Positions 43,714-58,299 are shown, counted from the first letter of the stretch. The stretch is DNA of 64,000 nt from Nymphaea colorata (GCF_008831285.2 NC_045145.1:6138802-6202801), one strand, 5' to 3'. Notes: generated by a model not told the origin, from the letters alone. Numbers and translations are program-made.

Positions 43714-46179
43714 TGTCTATCTGTTGGATGTGTGGTATTATTCTTGCTTGTAACCCTGTCAAGCTTTCAAGGTTTTTGAGTGCCCTGTGTTAGATGAATT
43801 GCTTAATTTAATTTGGGCAATGCTTCCATCAACAGGTGACATGAAACTGACCTTTTTCAGCATTCGAGAGCATTCATTAATTGACCAGACACCCAAAATC
43901 AGTATGGTGGCAGCGTCAACCAGAGATTTAACTTGCATATTTGCTGGCTCGACCTGGGAGAAAGCTCATATAAATTCACCTTTTTCCTCTAGCTACAAGA
44001 GGAATCCACCTGCCAACGTTCTTCAAGGCACAGCAACATCGATCTCTACTTCGGCGTTGTAATTCTCTATCTACAATCTTTGGTAATGACACCAGTTTGT
44101 AGCCAGATACTTGTGAATTTGGATATTTAGAGGACAGGGTAGCCTAACGTGCCATTCTTTACAAACAGACCATAAATCATTCCTTGCGTTGCCTGGTTGT
44201 CGCCCTTGGCCATCATGAACTGCCATATTCGCCTACTGCGAAGTCTTCCACACTACCATGTTAAAGTGCGATTTTACCACATGGCTTCATGATGGGCATG
44301 ATTTTGTGCCATTTGATCAGATCCCCCTTTATGTCTTGGCAATGATCCCATTTTTTTTTATTTCCAAATTCTATTCTCCATAAGTTTAACCTAGAAGAAG
44401 ATGAACATGATCTATTTTAAACGGAGCATGCATCTAGAGGTAAGAGTCACTCCATGTCTTTGCATCTTGGATTCAGCAATGAACTTGTTATTACAAGCAA
44501 AACGGAAAATCAATTAATGCTTCAATTTACCTTCAATAATTCAAATGCTACATCTCCATTATCTGGCGATTGCTAAATTAGACATCCTAATCTGTCGACC
44601 AGAAGAATTTTGCTTGAATATATAGTCTATTGTTATGCCTGAACAACATTTTAAAATCTGCATGGTTCGAATTTTATCGGATGTATGTCAAATAACTCAT
44701 ATTGGAGGCATTATCAATTGAATTATGGGGCCTTCCATTTGTTACTCTACAACCACTCTGCCCTCCTATTTTGCATATTTCACTTGCTTTTGCAAGAGAT
44801 TATTTTTAGGGGCATAATCTATATGTTTGGGAGCAATAGACGCCTTAATTGAAGGCTTAAAAGTTACAAAACTTGCGCTTCATGTGAATTATGGGGGTCT
44901 ATAGACAGTTCCTAACTGTGACCAGTGTAGCGAGACAAGCCAATTTAGCTAAGTTCACTTCGTTAAGTTGCTCGAATGCAACTTTAACTTCCTCCATAGG
45001 AACACATAAACAGCCTCCCAGTGTGAGATGAGCATAATGCCTGTTATTTGCCTTGGAGACAGTTATAGAATCTAGCGAACTTTTAGGCCCTTGGGAATCT
45101 TGACAATGGAAGACCAGCCTTGAGCTGTGACATATTTGACTATGGCCAACGTGACAAAGCAATTTTGTTTTCCATTACATTAAACGCCTATCACTTTCAC
45201 AACCAGATCTTGAAATGTTTTTCAAACAAATGAATGGACTGGAATGTCAAGATGTTTGGGAGGCAGAGATCCTTCTTCACATAACAACACACCAACAAAG
45301 AGCTTGTTGATTCTCTAGCACTACAAGAGAAGCGCAGATATTGGCAAAACCTGGCTAGGGCAATAAACGTCTTGCCTCTAGTATAAAACACTTCTTCCTT
45401 CTTTTAATCGTACTAAACGTGAGTTTTGAAATGAGCCAACCAGAAACTAGAAAGTTTTCATATTGAAAAATTTGATTGGGAATTGGGGTGGCTACAATTC
45501 CTGACTGCTGATAATTTATTGTCTATGATTTGCTATTACTTTGAACTCGACTTGTATGAGCTGCAGTAATCTGATTTGAGTTGGTGATCACAGGTTACAC
45601 GTGGGAGACGGAAAGTCTGTGTCACATACTAGTGAGAAGCATATAAAAGTGCCTTGAAATCTGCTTTGCAGAAGCAAAGTTGCTGCAGAGCTGATTTTGA
45701 GGACAACATGCATGGATATGTCTTGTCCTGCGGTCGTCAGATTCCTTCTTGTGATTCACTGGCTGAATAAGATACATTATTGCTTTGATTCCATGTTGTG
45801 TAAGTTGGTGCGGATCAAAACTTTTAATTGCAGATATGGAGATTTAGAGGGGAGTGCAGGTCATTTCTGCTAGAAGGTGTTCATAATATCTATAATAGCA
45901 GAACATATATTAACGGATTTGGCCAATCGATGAGTGTAGTGTAGTGTAGTCAGTATCTTAGTTGCTTGTCGTTTTGTGCCTATTCTTCTAGATGATTAGT
46001 GTTCCTAATTCTCTAGTTACGAGTCCACGTCATGGTTGAGTTAAAAGAGTCATCCTTTCTTACATTCAGGTTGACAATCACCTAGACAGGAGCGTTTGTT
46101 TGGAGGAATTCAAGGGTGCATGTGTCCGGAGCCTTGTGGAGGAGTTGGAACTTAAACTGAAGATCTAAATTGCCACGAG
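43714..46179. other. Kinase 3' UTR and intergenic spacer
   Basis: No recognised gene. A minus-strand open stretch (45162-44899) ending LCVPMEEVKVAFEQLNEVNL has a plausible composition but no family I can name. Confidence 0.4.
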
Positions 46180-46586
46180 CTTGCGTTTGACAGCACTGAA
46201 TTTTGCTTTTAGAATGAAATTCTAAAAACAAAATTCTACCTCAAACTGGAATTGGAACGCAAATTCCAGTTTTAATTTCCCTTTGTGCTTGATAGTCTAG
46301 AATTTTGACTTTAACATTGAAAAATGACGTGTTTGAGAAAATAAGAACTAAAATTTTAGAATTGATGAATTAAAACTTTCATAGCATGTATCCTAAAGAG
46401 AGATGAAAAAAATTCTAAGATTTTGGAATCATAATTCTGTGCCCTTATGATAGAATCACAATTCTGGAATTGTGATTCCAGAATGAGCCTATAATTTCAG
46501 AATAAAAAATCCTAATGCAATTTTCGTTTCATAGAAAATGAGAACTTTAGTTCGAAAATTCGACTCCAGCATCATTAAACACACCT
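46180..46586. mobile_element. MITE candidate related to 28466-28912
   Basis: Ends GAGCTTGCGTTTGACAGCAC and, reverse-complemented, TTAGGTGTGTTTAATGATGC are imperfect inverted repeats. The interior is made of AATTCTAGAATTTT-like words as in the copy at 28466. No target-site duplication was identified. Confidence 0.45.
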
Positions 46587-47324
46587 AAAGTAAACGTGAT
46601 CTAGGATTTTTTTTTAAATTTTGGTAATTGCACTAATTAGAAAGTGTTTTTGGACTTTATTATGTTACATTTTGATTTTCATTTGAGGGAATAGATATGT
46701 GTTTTCAGTAAGAATCTTCATTGACTACTCTAAAATGAAATTAACTAACTAAATGCAACTAAATGAAGGCAACATTAGAATAAAATTATATCCCAAATCA
46801 AGATGAAATGAGATGTAACATATACAGATGATTCTACGTCATTCTAAATGAAATTACAATGTAACTAGGTACTAATGAGTGGAGAGACACGAGGAGATTG
46901 AGGCCCAATGGGGGTGACCTCTAAAATAGGGGATATCCAACGAAGTGGGCACATGCTTCTCCTCTCTAATGCAAACCAAAAGCCAAATGATTTACCTAAA
47001 GCTAAAATTTTACTTAAAACGAGTTAATAGAATTAGAATTATTTAAATGAAATGCTATGTAATTATTAAAAAACGAAATAAAATGTAAAGTAAATTATCT
47101 CCAATGAATGTCAGCATCATCTTACCTTCACTCAGCTGCATCTGCTTATCGTCTTCATCTTGGTCTGGTGAGTTCAGGCATTTTCCTTTACACTGTATAT
47201 CATTTTCTATCCACATAAAGCTTGGTGAAATTAATTTGCAAGCTTGTGAACTTGTTTCTTCTCTCCAGTTGGAGATCGACACGCCAAAGTTGATGTCTAA
47301 TGTCAATATGGCTGGTTTTCGAAC

Positions 47325-47715
47325 CAGCCGGGCCTGTTAAGAAGTTGGGATCGGGCCAGGTTGCAGCCCATGCTCACAGCCCAGGCCCAGCATGACTTCT
47401 CGCAATTTGCACTTGACCTCAGCCTGACCCGATTATAATAATATAATATAATATAAATATAATTAATTAAAATAAAATAATATTATAAATAAGTCATTGG
47501 GCCAAGCTGGGCTGGCTCAGCTCGGCTTGATTACTTATCGAGCAGGCCTAACATCCAATTTAAGGGCATCGGCATAGGCTCGAGTGAGGTTGGGTGGTCG
47601 GCCAGACTTGGCTGGACTCCATAACTTATCAGCCAGCCTGACACCCAATTTTAGGGCACGGGCATGGGCTCAGGCTGGGCCAGGTACCCAACGGGCACCC
47701 GTGCCGGTGCCCCAC
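47325..47715. mobile_element. GC-rich armed MITE-like sequence
   Basis: GGGCC/GGCCC-rich arms (CAGCCGGGCCTG, GATCGGGCCAGG on the left; GGGCTGGGCCAGGTACCC on the right) surround an AT-rich core (about 47436-47490). The structure is as in the delimited MITE at 19443-19769. Two imperfect copies of a ~100-bp internal segment (TTATC(G/A)(A/G)(G/C)C(A/C)...TTTA(A/G)GGC) are visible. Boundaries are not fixed. Confidence 0.5.
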
Positions 47716-47719
47716 CTTG

Positions 47720-48774
47720 AATTGCTATTAAACTTTCTGAAATTGAATTTTCAAGGTTTCAGCCATTATGCTGGGTATTGACATGATTTCATGATTGAGA
47801 GTTGCAAATTGATGTGCATGTGTAATACTGATATGTTTATGAGCCTAGAAACAAAGATTAACATGAGTAAATATGTTTCTTCACATTGTTCTTTACGTGT
47901 ATACTTCTTATTTTAGTTGTATGTACAGCTTCGCTATGCCTCAACTTGCTTTGCCTTGCTTCAGAGGCTCAACACTTCGCTTCACCTCATTGCATTTAAC
48001 AACATTGATCTAACCTATTCTAATTTGAAGAATAACCTAAGGTAAAGACTTGCTGTACTCAAACTAATGCACCAAGGGTGAATGAAGATTACCTGGAGAA
48101 TTACCTAGGTGAGGCCCTAGATCATCCATGCTTCTTCTAGAGAGAGCTCTAGGAAGGGCTGTGGAAGCTTCCAAGTCCAAGTAATTTGATTTTGCTCCTA
48201 GATAGTAGGATTTGTTTCCTAAAATCTAGAAAAGCTAAATTACCCTATTGCCTAGTCCACTCTTGACCAAATGTTATATCTACACCTAATTCCAAATGCT
48301 TCCTAATCAATCCCAAAAGTTGTCCCTTAGAAAGAGTGCAGCATTAAAAGAATGTCTAATCAATGCAATCCTAAATATTTAGAGGATGCAAATCGAAACC
48401 TAACTAGTTTGCAAGATGTGATATTATACACAATATGCAAGCGAAACCTAACGAAAGATGTTCCTAATTGATAATTTTTAAACAATGAAACACATGCATG
48501 ATGCAAATCAGAATCTACAAAAAATAAATGCATAAAACAAAATACTGCCCACTTAAGAAGTTACTCAACTGGCGGAACACTTCCTCAATTAGGCCACTAA
48601 GTACTTTGGTACCTTTTGGTTTATAGCATAAAAAAAAGTTTTGTAAAACATTATCTTATAAGAACCTGGTCTTGTAAGCAGTTTTTCATACTTGGTTTGC
48701 ATGTTCTGATGACAAGACAAAACAAGGTTTTCACATTTTAAACTAGGTTTTAGTTTGGATTATAAACATGATTT
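47720..48774. other. Unassigned spacer before the satellite
   Basis: AT-rich, with nothing recognised. Confidence 0.4.
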
Positions 48775-51700
48775 TTTATGGTTCTTTGTATAAATTATTC
48801 TCAATTGAACATTGTGGTAGTTATGCCATAGGCAATGCACAACCACAAACATATAGTTTTATGAAAAGTAATTAAACAAATTATGTGGAAATTAAGTGAT
48901 AATAAGAGATTAAAAAAAAAATCTTCCTTGATAAGTAAATGAAAGACAAAATCTAAAACTAGAGCTAGTGAAATATGACCTCATACAGGCACTAGTTCAA
49001 TATGAAGTTATTTTACCAAAACTATGAACTTTTTTCAGAAATTACATCATAGTAGTAGAGAGAATATTGTAACTACAAAAAGAAATGTGATGTACTCTAG
49101 CTTCAATACAAGTTAAGAAGAAACCTTTGGAACATAATTTATTTCAAAACTTCTCTTTAGTCTTTATGCCAATTTAGCCTTGTGTTTCCTTGTAGAATTT
49201 AATATATTTGAGAACTTTTAAGCCCTACGTAGAACTCTTTCAAAACCAATTTCAAATATATTTTTTTTTGTTGGATTTCAATAAAGTAGTGCATGTGAAT
49301 GCCTTCATTAAGATTGAAGCACTTGTGTGGGTATGTATGGCTCTTTGTATAAATTATTGTCAACTGAACATTGTGGTAGTGATGCCATAGGTAATGCACA
49401 ACCACAAACATACAGTTTTATGAAAAGTAATTAAGCAAATTATGTGAAAATTATGTGATAATTAGAGATAAAAAAAAAAAATCTTCCTTGATAAGTAAAA
49501 GAAAGACAAAAGCTAAAACTAGATCTAGTGAAATATGACCTCATACAAGCACTAGTTCGATATGAAGTTATTTCGCCAAAACTATGAACTTTTTTCAGAA
49601 ATTACATCATAGTAGTAGAGAGAATATTGTAACTACAAAAAAAAATGTGATGTACTCTAGCTTCAATATAAGAAGAAACCTTTGGGACATAATTTATTTG
49701 AAAACTTCTCTTTAGTCTTTATGCCAATTTAGCCTTGTGTTTCCTTGTAAAATTTAATATATTTGAGAACTTTTAAGCCCTATGTAGAACTCTTTCAAAA
49801 CCAATTTCAAATATATATATTTTTTGTTGGATTTCAATAAACTAGTGCATGTGAATGTCTCCATTAAGATTGAAGCACTTGTGTGGGTATGTATGGCTCT
49901 TTGTATAAATTATTCTCAATTGAACATTGTGGTAGTTATGCCATAGGCAATGCACAACCACAAACATATAGTTTTATGAAAAGTAATTAAACAAATTATG
50001 TGGAAATTAAGTGATAATAAGAGATTAAAAAAAAAAATCTTCCTTGATAAGTAAATGAAAGACAAAATCTAAAACTAGAGCTAGTGAAATATGACCTCAT
50101 ACAGGCACTAGTTCAATATGAAGTTATTTTACCAAAACTATGAACTTTTTTCAGAAATTACATCATAGTAGTAGAGAGAATATTGTAACTACAAAAAGAA
50201 ATGTGATGTACTCTAGCTTCAATACAAGTTAAGAAGAAACCTTTGGGACATAATTTATTTCAAAACTTCTCTTTAGTCTTTATGCCAATTTAGCCTTGTG
50301 TTTCCTTGTAGAATTTAATATATTTGAGAACTTTTAAGCCCTACGTAGAACTCTTTCAAAACCAATTTCAAATATATTTTTTTTTGTTGGATTTCAATAA
50401 AGTAGTGCATGTGAATGCCTTCATTAAGATTGAAGCACTTGTGTGGGTATGTATGGCTCTTTGTATAAATTATTGTCAACTGAACATTGTGGTAGTGATG
50501 CCATAGGTAATGCACAACCACAAACATACAGTTTTATGAAAAGTAATTAAGCAAATTATGTGAAAATTATGTGATAATTAGAGATAAAAAAAAAATCTTC
50601 CTTGATAAGTAAAAGAAAGACAAAAGCTAAAACTAGATCTAGTGAAATATGACCTCATACAGGCACTAGTTCGATATGAAGTTATTTCGCCAAAACTATG
50701 AACTTTTTTCAGAAATTACATCATAGTAGTAGAGAGAATATTGTAACTACAAAAAAAAATGTGATGTACTCTAGCTTCAATATAAGAAGAAACCTTTGGG
50801 ACATAATTTATTTGAAAACTTCTCTTTAGTCATTATGCCAATTTAGCCTTGTGTTTCCTTGTAAAATTTAATATATTTGAGAACTTTTAAGCCCTATGTA
50901 GAACTCTTTCAAAACCAATTTCAAATATATATATTTTTTGTTGGATTTCAATAAACTAGTGCATGTGAATGTCTCCATTAAGATTGAAGCACTTGTGTGG
51001 GTATGTATGGCTCTTTGTATAAATTATTCTCAATTGAACATTGTGGTAGTTATGCCATAGGCAATGCACAACCACAAACATATAGTTTTATGAAAAGTAA
51101 TTAAACAAATTATGTGGAAATTAAGTGATAATAAGAGATTAAAAAAAAAAATCTTCCTTGATAAGTAAATGAAAGACAAAATCTAAAACTAGAGCTAGTG
51201 AAATATGACCTCATACAGGCACTAGTTCAATATGAAGTTATTTTACCAAAACTATGAACTTTTTTCAGAAATTTCATCATAGTAGTAGAGAGAATATTGT
51301 AACTACAAAAAGAAATGTGATGTACTCTAGCTTCAATACAAGTTAAGAAGAAACCTTTGGGACATAATTTATTTCAAAACTTCTCTTTAGTCTTTATGCC
51401 AATTTAGCCTTGTGTTTCCTTGTAGAATTTAATATATTTGAGAACTTTTAAGCCCTACGTAGAACTCTTTCAAAACCAATTTCAAATATATTTTTTTTTG
51501 TTGGATTTCAATAAAGTAGTGCATGTGAATGCCTTCATTAAGATTGAAGCACTTGTGTGGGTATGTATGGCTCTTTGTATAAATTATTGTCAACTGAACA
51601 TTGTGGTAGTGATGCCATAGGTAATGTACAACCACAAACATACAGTTTTATGAAAAGTAATTAAGCAAATTATGTGGAAATTATGTGATAATTAGAGATA

Positions 51701-54700
51701 AAAAAAAATCTTCCTTGATAAGTAAAAGAAAGACAAAAGCTAAAACTAGATCTAGTGAAATATGACCTCATACAGGCACTAGTTCGATATGAAGTTATTT
51801 CGCCAAAACTATGAACTTTTTTCAGAAATTACATCATAGTAGTAGAGAGAATATTGTAACTACAAAAAAAATGTGATGTACTCTAGCTTCAATATAAGAA
51901 GAAACCTTTGGGACATAATTTATTTGAAAACTTCTCTTTAGTCTTTATGCCAATTTAGCCTTGTGTTTCCTTGTAAAATTTAATATATTTGAGAACTTTT
52001 AAGCCCTATGTAGAACTCTTTCAAAACCAATTTCAAATATATATATTTTTTGTTGGATTTCAATAAACTAGTGCATGTGAATGTCTCCATTAAGATTGAA
52101 GCCCTTGTGTGGGTATGTATGGCTCTTTGTATAAATTATTCTCAATTGAACATTGTGGTAGTTATGCCATAGGCAATGCACAACCACAAACATATAGTTT
52201 TATGAAAAGTAATTAAACAAATTATGTGGAAATTAAGTGATAATAAGAGATTAAAAAAAAAAATCTTCCTTGATAAGTAAATGAAAGACAAAATCTAAAA
52301 CTAGAGCTAGTGAAATATGACCTCATACAGACACTAGTTCAATATGAAGTTATTTTACCAAAACTATGAACTTTTTTCAGAAATTACATCATAGTAGTAG
52401 AGAGAATATTGTAACTACAAAAAGAAATGTGATGTACTCTAGCTTCAATACAAGTTAAGAAGAAACCTTTGGGACATAATTTATTTCAAAACTTCTCTTT
52501 AGTCTTTATGCCAATTTAGCCTTGTGTTTCCTTGTAGAATTTAATATATTTGAGAACTTTTAAGCCCTACGTAGAACTCTTTCAAAACCAATTTCAAATA
52601 TATTTTTTTTTGTTGGATTTCAATAAAGTAGTGCATGTGAATGCCTTCATTAAGATTGAAGCACTTGTGTGGGTATGTATGGCTCTTTGTATAAATTATT
52701 GTCAACTGAACATTGTGGTAGTGATGCCATAGGTAATGTACAACCACAAACATACAGTTTTATGAAAAGTAATTAAGCAAATTATGTGGAAATTATGTGA
52801 TAATTAGAGATAAAAAAAAAATCTTCCTTGATAAGTAAAAGAAAGACAAAAGCTAAAACTAGATCTAGTGAAATATGACCTCATACAGGCACTAGTTCAA
52901 TATGAAGTTATTTCACCAAAACTATGAACTTTTTTCAGAAATTACATCATAGTAGTAGAGAGAATATTGTAACTACAAAAAAAAATGTGATGTACTCTAG
53001 CTTCAATACAAGTTAAGAAGAAACCTTTGGGACATAATTTATTTGAAAACTTCTCTTTAGTCTTTATGCCAATTTAGCCTTGTGTTTCCTTGTAAAATTT
53101 AATATATTTGAGAACTTTTAAGCCCTATGTAGAACTCTTTCAAAACCAATTTCAAATATATATATTTTTTGTTGGATTTCAATAAACTAGTGCATGTGAA
53201 TGTCTCCATTAAGATTGAAGCACTTGTGTGGGTATGTATGGCTCTTTGTATAAATTATTCTCAATTGAACATTGTGGTAGTTATGCCATAGGTAATGCAC
53301 AACCACAAACATACACTTTTAGGAAAAGTAATTAAGCAAATTCTGTGGAAATTATGTGATAAAAAGAGATGAAACAAAAAAAATCTTCCTTGATAAGTAA
53401 ATGAAAGACAAAAACTAAAACTAGAGCTAGTGAAATATGACCTCATACAGGCACTAGTTCAATATAAAGTTATTTTACCAATACTATGAACTTTTTTCAG
53501 AAATTACATCATAGTAGTAGAGAGAATATTGTAACTACAAAAAAAAATGTGATGTACTCTACCTTCAGTAAACCTTTGAAACATAATTTATTTGAAAACT
53601 TCTCTTTAGTCTTTATGCCAATTTAGCCTTGTGTTTCCTTGTAGAATTTAATATATTTGAGAACTTTTAAGCCCTACGTGGAACTCTTTCAAAACCAATT
53701 TCAAATATATGTTTTTTTTGTTGGATTTCAATAAAGTAGTGCATGTGAATGCCTCCATTAAGATTGAAGCACTTGTGTGAGTATGTATGGTTCTTTGTAT
53801 AAATTAATATCAACTGAACATTGTTGTAGTTATGCCATAGTTAATGCACAACCACAAACATACACTTTTATGAAAAGTAATTAAGCAAATTCTGTGGAAA
53901 TTATGTGATAATAAGAGATAAAAAAAAATCTTCCTTGATAAGTAAAAGAAAGACAAAAGTTAAAATTAGAGCTAGTTAAATATGACCTCATACAGGCACT
54001 AGTTCAATATGAAGTTATTTTACCAAAACTATGAACTTTTTTCAGAAATTACATCATGGTAGTAGAGAGAATATTGTAACCACAAAAAAAAAATGTTGTA
54101 GCTTCAATACAAGTTAAGAAGAAACCTTTGGGACATAATTTATTTGAAAACTTCTCTTTTGTCATTATGTCAATTTAGCCTTGCGTTTCCTTGTAGAATT
54201 TAATATATTTGAGAACTTTTAAGCCCTACGTAGAACTCTTTCAAAACCAATTTGAAATATATATTTTTTTTGTCGGATTTGAATAAACTTGTGCATGTGA
54301 ATGTCTCCATTAAGATTGAAGCACTTGTGTGGGTATGTATGGGTCTTTGTATAAATTATTGTCAACTGAACATTGTGGTAGTGATGCCATAGGTAATGCA
54401 CAACCACAAACATACAGTTTTATGAAAAGTAATTAAGCAAATTATGTGGAAATTATGTGATAATTAGAGATAAAAAAAAATCTTCCTTGATAAGTAAAAG
54501 AAAGACAAAAGCTAAAACTAGATCTAGTGAAATATGACCTCATACAGGCACTAGTTCAATATGAAGTTATTTCACCAAAACTATGAACTTTTTTCAGAAA
54601 TTACATCATAGTAGTTGAGAGAATATTGTAACTACAAAAAAAAATGTGATGTACTCTAGTTTCAATACAAGTTAAGAAGAAACCTTTGGGACATAATTTA

Positions 54701-57700
54701 TTTGAAAACTTCTCTTTAGTCTTTATGTCAATTTAGCCTTGTGTTTCCTTGTAAAATTTAATATATTTGAGAACATTTAAGCCCTATGTAGAACTCTTTC
54801 AAAACCAATTTATATATATTTTTTGTTGGATTTCAATAAACTAGTGCATGTGAATGTCTCCATTAAGATTGAAGCACTTGTGTGGGTATGTATAGCTCTT
54901 TGTATAAATTATTCTCAATTGAACATTGTGGTAGTTATGCCATAGGTAATGCACAACCACAAACATACACTTTTATGAAAAGTAATTAAGCAAATTCTAT
55001 GGAAATTATGTGATAATAAGAGATAAAACAAAAAAAATCTTCCTTGATAAGTAAATGAAAGACAAAAGCTAAAACTAGAGCTAGTGAAATATGACCTCAT
55101 ATAGGCACTAGTTCAATATGAAGTTATTTCACCAAAACTATGAACTTTTTTCAGAAATTACATCATAGTAGTAGAGAGAATATTGTAACTACAAAAAAAA
55201 AAATGTGATATACTTTGGCTTCAATACAAGTTAGGAAGAAATCTTTGGGACATAATTTATTTGAAAACTTCTCTTTAGTCTTTATGCCAATTTAGCCTTG
55301 TGTTTCCTTGTAGTTAATATATTTGAACTTTTAAGCCTCACATATAACTCTTTCAAAACCAATTTCAAATATATATATTTTTTTTTGTTGGATTTCAATA
55401 AACTAGTGCATGTAAATGCCTCCATTAAGATTGAAGCACTTGTGTGGGTATGTATGGCTCTTTGTATAAATTATTGTCAACTGAACATTGTGGTAGTGAT
55501 GCCATAGGTAATGCACAACAACAAACATACAGTTTTATGAAAAGTAATTAAGCAAATTATGTGGAAATTATGTGATAATTAGAGATAAAAAAAAAATCTT
55601 CCTTGATAAGTAAAAGAAAGACAAAAGCTAAAACTAGATCTAGTGAAATATGACCTCATACAGGCACTAGTTATTTATGAAGTTATTTCACCAAAACTAT
55701 GAACTTTTTTTAGAAATTACATCATAGTAGTAGAGAGAATATTGTAACTACAAAAAAAAATGTGATGTACTCTAGCTTCAATACAAGTTAAGACGAAACC
55801 TTTGGGACATAATTTATTTGAAAACTTCTCTTTAGTCTTTACGCCAATTTAGCCTTGTGTTTCCTTGTAAAAGTTAATATATTTGAGAACTTTTAAGCCC
55901 TATGTAGAACTCTTTCAAAACCAATTTCAAATATATATATTTTTTGTTGGATTTCAATAAACTAGTGCATGTGAATGTCTCCATTAAGATTGAAGCACTT
56001 GTGTGGGTATGTATGGCTCTTTGTATAAATTATTCTCAATTGAACATTGTGGTAGTTATGCCATAGGTAATGCACAACCACAAACATACACTTTTATGAA
56101 AAGTAATTAAGCAAATTTTGTGGAAATTATGTGATAATAAGAGATAAAACAAAAAAAATCTTCCTTGATAAGTAAATGAAAGACAAAAGCTAAAACTAGA
56201 GCTAGTGAAATATGACCTCATACAGGCACTAGTTCAATATGAAGTTATTTCACCAAAACTATGAACTTTTTTCAGAAATTACATCATAGTAGTAGAGAGA
56301 ATATTGTAACTACAAAAAAAAATGTGATGTACTCTAGTTTCAATACAAGTTAAGAAGAAACCTTTGGGACATAATTTATTTGAAAACTTCTCTTTACTCT
56401 TTATGCCAATTTAGCCTTGTGTTTCCTTGTAGTTAATATATTTGAGAACTTTTAAGCCTTACGTATAACTCTTTCAAAACCAATTTCAAATATATATATT
56501 TTTTTTGTAGAATTTCAATAAACTAGTGCATGTGAATGCCTCCATTAAGATTGAAGCACTTGTGTGGGTATGTATGGCTCTTTGTATAAATTATTGTCAA
56601 CTGAACATTGTGGTAGTGATGCCATAGGCAATGCACAACCACAAACATACAGTTTTATGAAAAGTAATTAAACAAATTATGTGGAAATTATGTGATAATA
56701 AGAGATTAAAAAAAAAAATCTTCCTTGATAAGTAAATGAAAGACAAAATCTAAAACTAGAGCTAGTGAAATATGACCTCATAGAGGCACTAGTTCAATAT
56801 GAAGTTATTTCACCAAAACTATGAACTTTTTTCAGAAATTACATCATAGTAGTAGAGAGAATATTGTAACTACAAAAAGAAATGTGATGTACTCTAGCTT
56901 CAATACAAGTTAAGAAGAAACCTTTGGGACATAATTTATTTCAAAACTTCTCTTTAGTCTTTATGCCAATTTAGCCTTGTGTTTTCTTGTAGAATTTAAT
57001 ATATTTGAGAACTTTTAAGCCCTACGTAGAACTCTTTCAAAACCAATTTCAAATATATTTTTTTTTGTTGGATTTCAATAAAGTAATGCATGTGAATGCT
57101 TTCATTAAGATTGAAGCACTTGTGTGGGTATGTATGGCTCTTTGTATAAATTATTGTCAACTGAACATTGTGGTAGTGATGCCATAGGTAATGCACAACC
57201 ACAAACATACAGTTTTATGAAAAGTAATTAAGCAAATTATGTGAAAATTATGTGATAATTAGAGATAAAAAAAAAATCTTCCTTGATAAGTAAAAGAAAG
57301 ACAAAAGCTAAAACTAGATCTAGTGAAATATGACCTCACACAGGCACTAGTTCAATATGAAGTTATTTCACCAAAACTATGAACTTTTTTCAGAAATTAC
57401 ATCATAGTAGTAGAGAGAATATTGTAACTACAAAAAAAAATGTGATGTACTCTAGCTTCAATACAAGTTAAGAAGAAACCTTTGGGACATAATTTATTTG
57501 AAAACTTCTCTTTAGTCTTTATGCCAATTTAGCCTTGTGTTTCCTTGTAAAATTTAGTATATTTGAGAACTTTTAAGCCCTATGTAGAACTCTTTCAAAA
57601 CCAATTTCAAATATATATATATTTTGTTGGATTTCAATAAACTAGTGCATGTGAATGTCTCCATTAAGATTGAAGCACTTGTGTGGGTATGTATGGCTCT

Positions 57701-58252
57701 TTGTATAAATTATTCTCAATTGAACATTGTGGTAGTTATGCCATAGGTAATGCACAACCACAAACATACACTTTTATGAAAAGTAATTAAGCAAATTTTG
57801 TGGAAATTATGTGATAATAAGAGATAAAACAAAAAAAATATTCCTTGATAAGTAAATGAAAGACAAAAGCTAAAACTAGAGCTAGTGAAATATGACCTCA
57901 TACAGGCACTAGTTCAATATGAAGTTATTTCACCAAAACTATGAACTTTTTTCAGAAATTACATCATAGTAGTAGAGAGAATATTGTAACTACAAAAAAA
58001 AATGCGATATACTCTTGCTTCAATACAAGTTAGGAAGAAATCTTTGGGACATAATTTATTTGAAAACTTCTCTTTAGTCTTTATGCCAATTTAGCCTTGT
58101 GTTTCCTTGTAGTTAATATATTTGATAACTTTTAAGCCTTACGTATAACTCTTTGAAAACCAATTTCAAATATATATTTTTTTTTTGTTGGATTTCAATA
58201 AACTAGTGCATGTGAATGTCTCCATTAAGATTGAACCACATGTGTGGGTATG
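48775..58252. repeat. Satellite-like tandem array, ~557-bp monomer, ~17 copies, dimeric order
   Basis: The phrase CTTTGTATAAATTA recurs about every 557 bp, starting near 48784, 49342, 49899, 50459, 51013, 51573, 52126, 52686, 53245, 53792, 54355, 54899, 55460, 56019, 56580, 57140 and 57699. The array ends near 58252. Two main monomer types alternate. A has ATTCTCAATTGAAC and GTAGTTATGCC. B has ATTGTCAACTGAAC and GTAGTGATGCC, with AGATCTAGTG later in the unit. Copies 1-8 form four nearly identical AB dimers of about 1.11 kb. Later copies use a variant A' (AAACATACACTTTTA; GATAAAACAAAAAAAATC). Short open frames repeating in every unit on both strands are by-products of the repeat, not genes. 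Confidence 0.95.
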
Positions 58253-58299
58253 TATGGCTGTATATATTAAGCAATGGATACATGTGGAAAAAAAATGTG

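Noticed and set aside
44899-45162. Possible small minus-strand gene
   Set aside because: The translation is plausible near its end, but no family, start or splice context could be supported.
49199-57901. Recurring 60-70-residue open frames on both strands of the satellite array
   Set aside because: They repeat with every monomer, overlap on opposite strands, vary with indels and show no domain. They are by-products of the tandem repeat.
48775-58252. Reading the regular repeat as a CRISPR array
   Set aside because: Units are ~557 bp with no short constant repeat and unique-spacer structure, and the genome is that of a plant.
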